This document shows, one piece after another, positions 36,901 to 48,160 of a DNA stretch of 64,000 nt. The notes beneath the pieces are model-generated. The model was not told the DNA's origin, searched no databases, and saw nothing but the letters and a program-made list of their open reading frames with translations. This DNA is from Corythucha ciliata (taxonomy: Eukaryota; Arthropoda; Insecta; Hemiptera; Tingidae): contig CM075940.1 in the NCBI GenBank assembly GCA_038030265.1, positions 15,513,604 to 15,577,603 on the forward strand, written 5' to 3'. The stretch's first letter is position 1. Each line of letters opens with the position of its first letter. The translations under genes were made by a program, and so were the position numbers.

Positions 36901-38770
36901 TGTTCTTCTAACTACAGTCCTTTCTTAGAACATTTGAAAATCTAAAGGATGTTGGACATTTGAGTGTCAAAGTTTACAAAGCGCAAGGATTAGCCTCCAC
37001 CGATTTGGGAGGCAAATCCGATCCATTCTGCGTCCTTGAACTTGTTAACGCTCGACTTCAAACTCAAACTGAATATAAAACGCTTAGCCCTTCTTGGCAA
37101 AAAATTTTCACTTTGTGAGTCCTTTGAACTATTTACGGGGGGGGGGGAGTGTTTGAGGGGGAAAAAATTAAACAAGAGGGAGGCTCGCCCCCTAAAACAA
37201 TAGCACGGCAGCTAAAACGTGACAACGATGATAATGTTCGTCTCGTCGCCTTTCTTCGTAGAATGATCAATGGATGTTTTCTTGGTGACGAGATGACGTC
37301 ATTGAGCACGTTCTAATTGCCCTGCTTTCAATAAATGTTCAATGTCTCTATAAAAATAAAAATAAATAACTTTTACAGCAACGTCAAAGACATCACATCG
37401 GTCCTTGAAGTGATTGTTTATGACGAGGACCGGGATCACAAGGTTGAATTCCTAGGAAAAGTCGCCATTCCGTTGCTTCGTATTCGGAATCACGAAAAAC
37501 GATGGTACGCTTTGAAAGACAAAAAACTATTCAGCCGTGCCAAGGGCAATTACCCTCAAATCCTACTGGAAATGGTTGTCATATGGAATCCAGTAAGTGA
37601 TTTCCTTGAAAGGGCCTGAACCGGTCTGTAATTCAACTTTTAAAATCACATGTTATGCGGTAGATTCGAGCTTGCGTACGAATTCTAAATCCGAGGGAGG
37701 AAAAATTCATGCAGCCTGAGGTTAAATTCAAGAGACAAGTATTCGTGAGAAATGTCATGAGATTGAAAACCATAATTGTTTGGATTTATGACGTTTCTAA
37801 ATTCATCGAGTAAGTTATAATTCTCAGGTATTTGTCAATTTTAATTGAACAATATTGAATTATCCAGGAATTGCTTTGAATGGGAATCAACGGTTCGAAG
37901 CATAATATCATTTGTTATATTCGTTCTTCTGTGCTACTATTTTGAGCCGTACATGATACCAGCGGCTCTATTACTGATATTTTTAAAATGCTATATAGTA
38001 AGCTTCTTTTTTTTCAAAGAAATTCGTTAAATTCTAACGATATTCGTACCAAAAGGTGCAAAGAGTCACTGGTGAATGGGTTCAGTCTGACGATAATGAC
38101 GATGAACCAATGGGCGATGAAGAGGAGGATGAAGACGATAAGGACAAAGTGAAGGTAAAATTTGACCGTTTGCAGTCAAATTATTTCTTTATGTTAATTT
38201 GGTTGCTCAGGAGGAGAAGAAATCCTTAAAGGAGCGTTTACAAGCCATTCAAGAAGTCACGCAAACTGTACAAAATTCAATTGGATATATCGCCACACTT
38301 GGTGAAAATATAAAAAAGTAAGTCAAATCCTTTAAAAAAAAAAACTTGGAATCGAAACAAAAAAAAACTAAATCTGCGCGATTGTAGTACTTTTAATTTC
38401 ACAACGCCGCTACTAAGTTACCTGTCAATTGCACTCCTCGTCGGAGCCACTTTCATACTGTATTTGGTCCCTGTCCGCTACCTGATTCTGGCCTGGGGAG
38501 TCAACAAGTTCTCCCGGAAAATATTTCGGCCTCACACGATACCAAACAATGAAGTTTTGGACCTTCTGTCCCGCGTTCCTGACGATGAGGATCTGGTGAG
38601 CCTCCGAAACGTCTTTCAACAAACACACGCAACAAAAATAATTCGATCATTCGAACGACATTGTTTTTTTGTTTTTTGTTTTGAAGATTTCTTATAGAGA
38701 ACTCAAGACTCAACCAGCGGGCGACATAGAGAGGAAACGAGAGGTAAATAAGAAACAAAAAGTAATTTAA
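30997..38770 (+). CDS. MCTP-type protein: three C2 domains and a C-terminal membrane region
   Basis: Multiple C2 and transmembrane domain protein, about 822 aa from the first usable ATG. Eighteen coding exons: 30997-31113, 31301-31457, 31564-31637, 31703-31814, 31873-32015, 32088-32167, 32236-32344, 32641-32789, 32859-33014, 36661-36847, 36918-37114, 37379-37592, 37664-37809, 37868-37997, 38056-38154, 38211-38317, 38388-38595 and 38687-38770. C2A is near residues 134-250 ([23 protein letters not shown]), C2B near 284-405 ([22 protein letters not shown]) and C2C near 440-560 ([26 protein letters not shown]). Two hydrophobic segments ([14 protein letters not shown] with [31 protein letters not shown]) flank an acidic linker. 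MCTPs sit in ER and synaptic vesicle membranes and in flies support presynaptic homeostasis. C2B lacks two usual loop-3 aspartates. The 30992 acceptor suggests an upstream exon, possibly a 5' UTR exon ending at GTGAGT near 30870. Confidence 0.94.
33400..33955 (+). repeat. Family A repeat array in MCTP intron 9
   Basis: Degenerate copies (GCTAATTCGATGC, GCGGATAAAATTGAGAAAAA) within the 3.6-kb intron 33015-36660. Confidence 0.8.
33956..34625 (+). repeat. Degenerate array with AAAATCAGCCATTTTTC unit (family B)
   Basis: About 20 copies of AAAATCAGCCATTTTTC-like units at spacings of roughly 30 bp, placed between two family A arrays in the same intron. The sequence is unrelated to family A although the period is similar. 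Confidence 0.75.
34626..35660 (+). repeat. Family A repeat array with a longer nested module
   Basis: Family A copies. Two larger blocks begin GATGAATCGCTCAGCAGGCTC at 35116 and a near copy at 35449. Both continue through GTGGTTTCT, CTTCGTGACTAA and TTAAATTTTT, so a module of about 330 bp has duplicated inside the array. Confidence 0.75.
36340..36560 (+). repeat. Dispersed repeat, copy 1
   Basis: Shares GTCTATGTGCGGAAGAACG, TTTTTCGAGCAAACCTAGGG and GTCCGGACGG-like blocks, in the same order, with 51660-51808. Located at the end of MCTP intron 9; copy 2 lies inside the 50.7-52.7 kb array. Confidence 0.7.
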
Positions 38771-40509
38771 CGTCCGAAAAAGGGTGCTTTTTGAATTTTT
38801 ATGTTGAGCGATCAGAATAATTTTTCTGTGATATTTTTTTTTTTTAAACTTAATTTTTTTTATTATTATTTTGTCATTCAAGTTGGGCAAAATTTCCTTT
38901 TGCGTCTTTCTGTGATACGTTTTACAGCAGTTACTTATAGTTAAAGCTACAGTGAAACACTTGAGTTGACTGTTGGGTGGAGGGGTCGAGGGGGGGTTGA
39001 AAGCCGTAGTTTTTTACTCAGATTTATAGACCGTGGAGACGATGAAGAGCTAATGAGAACGAAAGTTCTTCCTATAAACCTATTTTTCTTCTCAGATTGT
39101 CGGGAAAATTGGCTGTTCCTCACACTATTTATGATGCCTTTTTGATTGCTTTCATTAATATTTTATCGCGAAATAATATTTAGCAGTTTACCTTTTTAAG
39201 GCTTCCCATTTTTTAAATGCATGTATACCGTTTTAAACGATTTTCGTCAAGTCAATGAAACGCTTCAGATTGTATTGATACCCTTTTTAAGTCCATTGTG
39301 CTGTGATAAACGAAAATTATTGTAATTCTTGTCGTTGTTAATTTATTATAAAACTTTTATGGACTAGAATTGACATCAATTATTTCCAAGATTCCAAGAA
39401 GAAAACTAGCTAGCACCATAGAGGGAGGTGAGGGCACACAAAGCCGAATTTAACATTTCCCGGGCCTATACATATAATAAGGGTTACCGAGTTCAATTTG
39501 CTTGAAAGCCTAGTAAACAAAAATCAATTTCTAGGAAAATTACAATTAATTTCGCAGGGTTGGCCTATTCAAAACAAAGTTCGCGCATGTTTCCCTATTC
39601 AAAATGCAATTTCTTGATGCTGGCTCATTCTCAAGCCCAATGTCACGGGTCTGACTCAGTAACTTCTCTCACAAGAACTGGGGCCACATTTGCCTTGTCA
39701 TTCAAAACCAGTTTAGTGGAATTGGCTCTCTCAACCCTCACGCCTCAAACTTAACTTCATGAGAAAAAAAGTAGCAAACACAAAAATTGCTCACCATTCG
39801 GGAAATTTCTCGTAATTTCCACGAGGATGTCTCTGGATAAACACGAAACTCACAGGTTTAAATGCGAAAAATCAATAACGAGAGCGACTTCACAAACAGA
39901 ACACTGGAAATTACTGAGGATGGAAAAGCAAAAGAAGTCTAGACGGCTGTTCATTTGTCCACCAGCTGGGAACGATACCCCCTACACCCACACTCCATAA
40001 AATCCACCTTCCACGTCCAATTAGTTTCGGATAGGTTAAATTCCAAGCGTGGAGAACAGCTCTTCTCTTTAGCGATTTTTCTCTGTTAAAAGTGCTTAAT
40101 TATAGCTTTATTTGCGTTGAAATCACTTCTTAACAGCCTAGCAAGTCGCGAGTGTGACCTACTAATCAGCGAAACACCCGTAGAATGGAAATTGCAGGCG
40201 AGAGAAGTAGTAGAAAGCGGATTTACGGGGTGGGTTTTGGGGGTTTAACCCCCCCCCCCCACGTAATAAAACGGCGTCTACCATAACTTGTTCATGGTCA
40301 TTCGAGAGATTTCTTCTACCTTTAATCAAAGAGCTTTTTTAAGGCAAAGCTGCTTGATGCTGATGATTCCTCGACAAGTACCCGGCAAAACGTTAGGGAA
40401 AAACGTCCATTCATTCCTCGACTGCAGTCGACCCGGGCCAACTTTCGGAGCGGGGGGAGGGGGGAGGCGGACAAAATTGAGAAATCGTTCTTACTTCTAA
40501 TGTGCTAAT
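38771..40509. other. 3' flank of MCTP, no further gene
   Basis: Presumed 3' UTR and spacer. Around 39545-39760 there are loose repeats with TCTCACAAG/CTATTCAAAA modules that form an open frame without recognisable domains. Poly(C) at about 40250 and a G-rich run near 40451. Confidence 0.5.
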
Positions 40510-41860
40510 CTTGAGACAAGTACGCGGCAAAACGTCCTGGAAAAAACGCTAATATTCGCGCCTGAAATGGCGAAAAAGCGCTGATTCATAATAAAAAATC
40601 ACAAATTTGATGCTTGAAATGAAGAAAAACACTAATATGCGAAGATCATTGAAAAAAAGTGCTAATTCGCCGCTATAAAATTGAGAAATAAACTTGCAGC
40701 CCACCGCTCAGCACCGTTAGCAGGCTCAGCTATTATTTTTAAAAATGCCAACTCATGCTTTCTTGAGGCAACAACGGGACTGAAATTGAGAAAAGGCGCT
40801 CTTTCACATGAATAAAAGTGAAAAAAATCGGTTATTCACGGCTGAAATTGATAAAAATCGACTGATTCGCGGCTAAAACTAAAAAAAAAATCTGTCCTGT
40901 CCCTCCCTAAAATTGAAGTAAATCGCTCATTCACAACTAAAATGAAGAAAGACGTCTTTTCACGTATCAATTTAAGAAAATGCGCTAATTCGTGACTTGA
41001 ATTGAGATATAATCCGCCGGGTAAAATTGAGAAATAGTGCTAATTCACGGCAAAAGTAGAGAATAAGCAGTAATGTGGTGCTGTAGAAAAACGTTAATTC
41101 AACGGATCATGCGGGTAAAGCAAACCCGCTTAATCGCGGCTAAATCTCAGACAAACCGCTAATTCCCGACTAATATTGTTGTCAATCGCTCATTCACAGC
41201 TAAAATAGAGACAAATCTCAAATTCATGGCTAATGTTTGTAAAAAGCACTTATTAGCAGCTAAAATGGAGAAAAGACGCCAATTCACCGATCTATTTGAG
41301 TTAATCTGCTAATTTGCAGCTATTGATGCGGTGTTCTGCGGCTGAAATTAAGAAATGATCAGCCGCTAGAATTAGGAAAATAATTCGCACCTAGAATGAG
41401 TAGTAGCCCTAATTCACGGATTTTGTAAAGGAGCTGAAATTGAGCAAAAGCGGTGATTTGCGGGTGAAATTCAAAAATAATTTGCTGCTAAAATCAAATT
41501 AAATGAGAAACCAAAAAAAGACCAAAATCCGCTAATTCGTGGTAAAATTGAGGAAACGCGGTAACTCGCGGCTAAAATGGATATAAAACGCTAATCCGCA
41601 TGACTCAGAAGTGATGGAAAACGCTAAAATTTGGAAATACGTTAACTCACGGCTAAAACTGAGACAAAACCGCTAATGCCCGACAAAAATTTAGATAAGT
41701 AGCTCAATCGCTGCTAAAATTGAGAAAACTCGCGGCTAAAGTGGACAAAAATGCACCCATTCGCTGCTGAAACGGAGAAAAACAACGAATAACGGATCAA
41801 TTTGAGAAAATCCGGTGATTCACGGTTAAAATGGAAGGTTAAATGTAAAGGTTCCTTAGA
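40510..41860 (+). repeat. Family A ~30-bp repeat array
   Basis: About 40 degenerate copies (AATTCGCGGCTAAAA, TTGAGAAAAAGCG). The CAGCAGGCTCAGCTATTAT-type module also seen at 35.1 and 35.4 kb recurs near 40715. Confidence 0.85.
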
Positions 41861-42389
41861 GGCAGGTTTGTAGCTGCAACTCAGAATGAAAAAAAGAGTA
41901 AATCAGATTTATGGTAGAACCCCTACCAAGATGAAATCCTTGATCCGCCACTGCAGAATCCATTCTCTTCGTGGATGAGTCTTGATTTGAATCCCATTAC
42001 TCCTTCCGTACACTGGATCTGTTAGTTCGTTAATTTTTAACGCTTCTCGTTGACTTATTGCTCAATTATCATCAACGACCCGGCTCAGACGAACCTTCAG
42101 ACGAGCCGATAAGGTTTTGAAAGAAATTGTACGATTCTTTTTTTTTTCGAATAATTTTGTCCCACTTTTTTTATGGGAAAGGGAAGCAAAATTATTTGGA
42201 GTGGCCGGAGATTTTAACTCTACTGCAAGATACTAAAAACCCGCAATTCTCTAATGCCCGACCACTCGAGCTTTGAAATGATGAAACCTTTAATAGAATA
42301 AGGCTTTAATTGACAAAATAAAGCGAATGAGAAATGGACTGAACTTTTAAAACAAGTGTAAACAAAAAATTTTGCTAATACACATATTA

Positions 42390-42884
42390 TGTATATTTAA
42401 AGGAGCGTTAGAGCCTCCAAATGACAATTTTAGACTCTCGTGTTTTTGTAAATGAGATCATGGCCTAAGAGCACATCGCAGCACAGATCCCTGAGTCCTG
42501 AGTACGTAAAATTTGACTGCAGTGTGTTTATGGGCAGACAATTTCAAAGAAACCATGCACTGACCATTGACTGACGAATGAATAAATGACATTGAAGCCA
42601 TTGTAATTTGCTTCCGACACCGCTGAACTTTCAAATTTAAAGTTAACGTTAGTGGTTCACTAATGAAACTTATAGAACTGCCAGTATTGATCAAGGCGGA
42701 TGCTTTGAAGCCTGTATAACAGTACAGGGATGGTAGCCTTTTTTAGGCTTGTGGGAGTATAGGAGCTTGCAACAACCACAGATACTTGTTTAACGTGACC
42801 CTCACGATTAAAAGCTGGGCTCGATCGACATACCTTGGAGAAATGTCCCAGTTTATTACAGTTCTCACATGTAGAGAGCGACAT
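42390..42884 (-). pseudogene. LTR retrotransposon gag zinc knuckle and protease remnant
   Basis: Minus strand from 42884. A CCHC zinc knuckle (CENCNKLGHFSKVC) lies about 40 residues before an aspartic-protease core. The core reads LINTGSSISFISE, so the catalytic DTG has become NTG, and a frameshift separates it from the zinc knuckle. A further frameshift precedes a DVLLGHD-type motif near 42470. The order gag knuckle then protease fits a Gypsy-like or related LTR element. No reverse transcriptase follows. The left inverted repeat of the neighbouring DNA element overlaps its upstream end. Confidence 0.75.
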
Positions 42885-42992
42885 TTCGAGGGGTGTCCGA
42901 TATCACTCACGAGAGCAATTTGGGCCCACTTTGAATGAACGCTTTATAACTATGTGGGAATTTTATTCCTTTTCAAGCCACAGCCACACCCA
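42879..42992 (+). repeat. Left terminal inverted repeat of the hAT-type element
   Basis: Matches the reverse complement of 45140-45243 at roughly three of four positions, with strong blocks GTGTCCGATAT, CGAGAGCAATTTGGG and TTCAAGCCA. Confidence 0.75.
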
Positions 42993-43449
42993 ACCAATTG
43001 TATGAAAAAACTCTTTCGGAGCAGTGCTCCTTACAGGGGTGCCCACCGGGGGGGGGGGGGACTTTGGCGCGGACCACGCCATGGAAATTTTTGGGGGGGA
43101 TTTTTTTTTTCGGATAACACAACGTTTTTAGTCTCAATTTAATTTTTATCGGGATCCTTTCAACTTTAAATTAACGTGTAACCGAGCAACAGAGGCCCTT
43201 TTTACTTGTAGGACAGCTGAAGGAGGGTGTAAATTAACAAAAGGTTATTATTTTTTTAAACAAAAAGACTTCGAGACACCAATTTTTTTTTTTTTAAGAT
43301 AAAAAAATGACCCATGATTTTGCCCCTGAAGAACCGGATCAGTCTCCGTGGTCTACATGTGTCTTCAAAGGTTGGGTTGCACATCACGGCATTCGAGATA
43401 TATAAATTCATGAAAAAAGTCAAAAACACCTATCGAGTAAAGTTGCTAG

Positions 43450-44781
43450 AATACAGTGGATTCGTCATCAACGTCTGGATACGACAATGGTCCATCAAAC
43501 GAATGAATTAATCCAACATCAAAGACAGGTTATTATCTCAGTCGTTATTGACTGTTGTCGTTATCTGAGTGAAGAAATGATGGCGTTCAGGAAACATGAC
43601 GCTCTCGAGGGGAAAATCCAAAAGCTATTCAAGCTCTTGGCGAAATACAACGCGGATGCGCGTGTATACATGGACATGATTGAAAAAGCTAAATCATCGA
43701 AAAAAAAGCTGAGTTCAAACTTTTTGAGTTATCGAAATATATTTGATCTGGTCACTCTCATGAGCGGTTTAGTTGTATCAAAAGTAGTGAACGCTGTGAA
43801 CTATTCAAAGCACTATTCGGTGATTCTTGATTCAACCCAGGACATCAGCAAGAAAGAAGCCACTGCAGTTCTAGTTCGGTATGTGGAGCAAATTAATACT
43901 CAAGGTGAGCTGAAAACCAATTGGAAGCCGCATGAGAGGCTGATGTTTACTTGAAGGGATACGAGTGGTGAAAATCTGTCGAAGCAATTAATAGAGATGC
44001 TCAAATCAGCTGGCATCAAATTGGATGGCATGGTTGGGCAAAGCATGGATGGTGCCGGAAATATGAGAGGAACATACAATGGGGTCAAAACTTGGGTTTT
44101 GAAGGAATGTCCCTCTGCTTTTTACACGTGGTGTTCTTCTCATCGATTCGCCCTCGTAATAAAAGTCGATCGATATTTGCCGGAGATGAGAAATGCTTTT
44201 ATTTTTCTACAAGAAATATATGTTTTCATGTCAGGACGCAAACGGCATCACTTTTCGTCGAAAATTTGGAGAAAAAAGATGCTACAAACAAAACGAAACG
44301 GCTGAAGAGATTTATGACAACCAGGTGGTCGAGCAAAAGTGATGCTATTCGAACTTTCCTGGCGTGTTATTGCACTTTAAGAAATACTCTTAGTGACATT
44401 AGCAAATGTCAAGAGCATGCTACCACCGAAATGAAGGCTAGTGCACTTGGGTTGTTAAAACATCTAGCAAACTTCCAAATTTTAGCAGCTATTCACATTG
44501 CTTCAGCTATTTTTGAAATTCTCAGTCCAGTGACAATCGTTTTGCAAGGTGTGGCAATTGATTTTGGTATTGCTCTTAAAGTAATAAGGGATACGAAACG
44601 AAAACTGACTTGAGTGGATCAAGTGGGTCTTAATATTGAAAAGCTGAACATATTACGCCGGAATATGGTAGTACAAAGGGAAAAAATTGCACTTGAACCT
44701 CTCAATCAGCCAAAAAACTGCATGTTTTATTTCAAAATCCTGGAACATGAACTCAACACGAAAAACAGACAATTTAAATAA
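43450..44781 (+). pseudogene. ZMYM1-like (DUF4371) hAT transposase, broken
   Basis: The frame from about 43453 to 43954 carries the DUF4371 region (RQVIISVVIDCCRYLSEE, MMAFRKHD, LLAKYNAD, SVILDSTQDISKKEATAV). An in-frame TGA at 43952 interrupts it. The same frame then gives the conserved GQSMDGAGNMRGTYNG and FYTWCSSHRFALVI. A frameshift near 44240 leads to MTTRWSSKSDAIRTF and the helical part up to 44613, where another TGA falls before EKLNILRRN and YFKILEHELN. The N-terminal zinc finger and the C-terminal dimerisation domain are missing. A dead copy of a transposase family related to hAT. Confidence 0.85.
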
Positions 44782-45139
44782 GAAAATCTGAGATTTATGG
44801 CCCATTATCTTGAGCGGTAATTTTTGCCTTCACACTGACTGGTTTCGGGAAAAGTAATTAATGAGTAACGGTAACTTCCACTTGGTTAACTGACAAAATA
44901 ACGAGTTTCTGACGCGTCCGTCTTCATCTTCAACGATTCTGCCATCTTCAACGTTCGGTTTCCCAACTGAAGATGGCGAGCAGCCGAAAACGGTTTGTTT
45001 TTTATGAACCTGAACGAGGGAAGACGGACAATGTAGGCTCCTACGGCTACAGTTTTATGCACGCTTTACCCATTAACCCTCGTAGTTTAAGCGCTTCTAC
45101 TAACAATTTAAATAGAATATTTGCCTGTGAGTTGTAAGG

Positions 45140-45243
45140 TACCTATGGCTTGAATAGGCGTATAATTTCCACGTGGATAATAAGCGTGCCAAGTGGACCC
45201 AAATTGCTCTCGAGGATAATATCGGACACCTCTAGAAATGTCG
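45140..45243 (-). repeat. Right terminal inverted repeat of the hAT-type element
   Basis: Inverted partner of 42879-42992, ending CCTCTAGAAATGTCG on plus. Confidence 0.75.
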
Positions 45244-46475
45244 ATCTCCTAGCCCATTTTTTCTCGGACATTTTTTGTAGGTCGTTGGTTTCGGCCCAAT
45301 TTCTCCACTCCACTTTGACCTAGCGAGTTTCGATTGGACATCAGGGCTGATGATCACGTGGCCACTGTCCACTGGGGAAATTCGTTGCACCGCTGGGAAA
45401 AACGGGCCAAAATCGACGAAATCACGTGCAGAACCCCTTCAAAGGTTGTCTAGATCCAAAAAATCCGTTTCCGAATTTTGAACTCCCCTTGCCCAAAACC
45501 GGCCCATATGGTGGGCGTATTTATTTACCATTCATCTCAAAGTGTTCAAATCTGAGCTGAAACGTGGTTTACGAGTCCCTTAAGACCAATTGCTGAATTG
45601 AGAAATGCAGGCGGTGTTAGGGGCAAAACGCCGCTCAGGGTAAGACGTCAGAGCCTATCAAAGTGGCCAAAAATGAGCGTTTCGCGTTAGGTCGTTGGTT
45701 TCGATCGAATTTCTCCACTCTCCACGGAGAGCCAGCGAGCTCCCCCGCCCCAACCGGTTTTTATCTTTCAATTTATACGCAAGCACATAACGATATAACT
45801 ATTGTGTGGATTCGCCTTGAATAACTTGATTGATCAAAGGAATCAAATCGATACATTAATGCTGGCTGTACAAACCTTTATCATTCATTGGCAACGTTTT
45901 AATACATCATATGTATTGCACATATAACTTTAATGAATCACAATAAATTATCTTATAAATATATATATGTGTGTATTTTAAAAAACTTTGTATTTTTATG
46001 CAATAAAATCGTATACATTTCGTTATGGAAATGAAGCATAGTTTTTGTGCAATCGCGGCACATTTTAACGCTTTTAAAGATTTCGATCTCTTCTATTTCC
46101 AAAATAGTAAAAAAAAGTAAAAAGTAAAAAGAAAAAAACTAGAATCAACTAAATTATAAATTAGGTAACTCATTTAGCCTTTTCGAATATATTACACATA
46201 TTTTTAATTAAATTTGCTGGATCACAATTCATCAGATCCACTCAATCTAAAATTTAAATATTATATAAATATATATAATATATACACATCACAAGGAAAC
46301 CGCTTTTGACTTACATTAAGGGAGGGGGGAAAAACTAAATGCATCTGATTTGTTGTTCTAACCTTATAGTCTAGAAATAAATAATTATATTTTATGTATG
46401 TAAAAAAAAATCTAATGTAAGACTAGATAAGTGAATGGTGTCGAGATGAAGAGAAAAAAAGGGTCGTCGGGAGAC
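45244..46475. other. Spacer downstream of ITP
   Basis: GTCGTTGGTTTCG followed by AATTTCTCCACTC occurs at 45281 and again at 45691 (direct repeat about 410 bp apart). AT-rich microsatellite-like stretches lie near 45955 and 46255. A further 3' exon of ITP could lie here but none was identified. Confidence 0.5.
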
Positions 46476-46578
46476 TCACCCCAGCCAGCCAGCCATTGCC
46501 TTCATCCTTTCCTTTTCTTTCTCAAGCAGAAGCACCTCCAAACAGCCTTCAAAGTACTGGCTCCCGAAACATTCAGAC
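46476..46578 (-). CDS. Amidated ITP alternative terminal exon
   Basis: After a TTTCAG acceptor the first G completes Arg-40; the exon reads SECFGSQYFEGCLEVLLLEK and ends MAGWLG, then TGA. Joined to the common exon it gives 72 residues plus Gly, so a Trp-Leu-amide end is expected. The stop overlaps a GTGAGT that could itself be a donor to one more exon. Confidence 0.88.
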
Positions 46579-47630
46579 CTGAAACACGTTTGTTTTACTT
46601 GGATTACTCTCTTTTTTTTTTGGTACTTGGAAAACAAAACAAAGTGGTTCACGAAGAAGAAAAAAAGTGTTTATTTCTCATTTTTTTTTTTTTTTTTTTT
46701 TTTTTTATCATATATTGTATGAATATAAAAGAAATTTGTGCTGCTCCCAAAAACCAAAAAACACGGAATCAGCTTCCAAAAATTTTAATGAAAAATTACA
46801 AAAAAAAAGAAACAAATTAAAATGGGGAAAATTAATAAAACTGTAGGGAAAAAAAGAAGAAAAATAAATAAAAACATACAAAATTAAAAAAATAAAACAC
46901 AAAAAATCTGGATTTGTCTAGCAAATGAAATTTTCTATACACAATTAACAAATTAAAGGCATCATTTTATGATGCAGTAGGCGATGTCAAATTTAATAAC
47001 AAACGCAACTGTTTACGTTTTTGGGGGTGTTTCCGTACATTTTACTTTGAAAAGGAAATGGAGTTTTTTTGTTAATGGGTTTAAATCCAGATTGAACGTA
47101 AATGGAAATTAAACAACAAAATAAAACCAAAATAATACCTAAACCTCTTCTGGGTCAGCACCATGTAATTGCTTAATCCATGTCTGTATGTGCTCCATTT
47201 CATCTTGTAGAAGTAGAACATCAAGGCAGCCTTTGAAATAATCTGTTGTGAAACAGTTTTTCCTGAAAAAGTGTATTGTTGAATGTGATATGTATTACAA
47301 AAGGAGAGTATGAGTTGTTTTTGTTTGACTAATTATGTGTCAAAAGTAGGGTTGGACGGGTGGAGGAGGGAGTAGAAGAAAATGGTTTGAATCTCACCTG
47401 CACAATGAATGCAGTTGAGGCTCTCTGAATAGGTTATAGCAATCTTCGCAGATTCTATCAAGACGAGCGAATATACTCTTGTCGTACACGCCTTTACACT
47501 GAAGATCGAAAAATGATCGTTTATTCAACGGATGTCCCATGATTATTCGAGACGCCGGGCCTGCCAGAAGGCAAGTGAGGAGCGTGGAGGCGACCACTAG
47601 ACCAGCCAGAGCTCTCCGCTCCTGATGCAT
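46476..47630 (-). CDS. ITP: Ion transport peptide (ITP/CHH family) preprohormone, alternatively spliced
   Basis: Neurohormone of ion and water balance. The common exon 47630-47398 encodes a signal peptide (LAGLVVASTLLTCLLAG), a short precursor-related peptide and the KR cleavage site. The mature N-terminus follows (SFFDLQCKGVYDKS, FARLDRICEDCYNLF, EPQLHSLCR), ending in TGC AG before GTGAGA. Two alternative exons fit this phase: 47262-47139 (free-acid ITP-L form, 80 residues) and 46578-46476 (72 residues then Gly-stop, an amide donor). With the 46578 exon the six cysteines fall at 7, 23, 26, 39, 43 and 52, as in all CHH/ITP peptides. ATG at 47630 sits directly after a TTACAG acceptor, so 5' UTR exons lie upstream. 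Skipping or including the middle exon decides the isoform, as known in insects. Confidence 0.95.
47139..47262 (-). CDS. ITP-L alternative terminal exon
   Basis: After a TTTTTCAG acceptor the first G completes Arg-40; the exon then reads KNCFTTDYFKGCLDVLLLQD, with MEHIQTWIKQLHG and ADPEEV, then TAG. It carries the fifth and sixth family cysteines. The C-terminus has no glycine amide donor, matching the non-amidated long form of insects and crustaceans. Confidence 0.93.
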
Positions 47631-48079
47631 CTGTAACAAGTAGTCCCGGGGGAATTTGTCAGTGTCTTCGTTTATTAGAAAGAATGGGTGGGGGGGGGGG
47701 ACGTCCGCCTTAAACGCGAGGAGTGCGAATAATAATGCATGAAGGCAAAGCTCGTTGCCCCCTTCATTCCAAATGGTTTGCATCATCGGCTAATGTCTCA
47801 TATCGTTTTTGCGTCCATAGCGAGTTGATTAAGTCAAGCAAGTTCGATTTTTCTAGAAATATATTAGTATGCCACGTACTATTGTCAAGTGAATGCTCTG
47901 TTTCCACATTCAAGTTGTCGAGAACCGATATTGAATTGTTAATTTAAGATGCTATTTAAATATGTAAAAGCTGAATGAATCATCAAGGTTTTGCTTCTCC
48001 ATGCTCGGACTGAATTCTCCGAGTTAAGCGAGTCGTGATTGGCATAAAATAGCTAGCTATTTTACGCTAGCGTTCGAGT

Positions 48080-48082
<3 letters not shown>

Positions 48083-48112
<30 letters not shown>
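48083..48112. repeat. (CT)n microsatellite
   Basis: About 15 CT units, upstream of ITP. Confidence 0.95.
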
Positions 48113-48115
<3 letters not shown>

Positions 48116-48160
48116 CTTTTTTGTCATTGCCGAGGGAAATATTCGATAATACGCGTAAAA

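Larger units (their letters stand above)
42879..45243. mobile_element. hAT-superfamily element with ZMYM1/DUF4371-type transposase
   Basis: A 2.4-kb unit bounded by inverted repeats of about 100 bp (42879-42992 and 45140-45243). Both start CGACATTTC and then carry AG-GGTGTCCGATAT and GAGAGCAATTTGGG. The inner GAGGGGTGTCC / TAGAGGTGTCC resembles hAT termini. A decayed transposase lies inside. A clear 8-bp target duplication was not found, so the exact ends are uncertain. Confidence 0.75.

Noticed and set aside
39560..39754. 64-codon serine-rich frame
   Set aside because: Made of short degenerate DNA repeats; no domain.
46431..46820. 129-codon plus-strand frame
   Set aside because: Antisense of the ITP terminal exon, extended by poly(T)-encoded phenylalanines.
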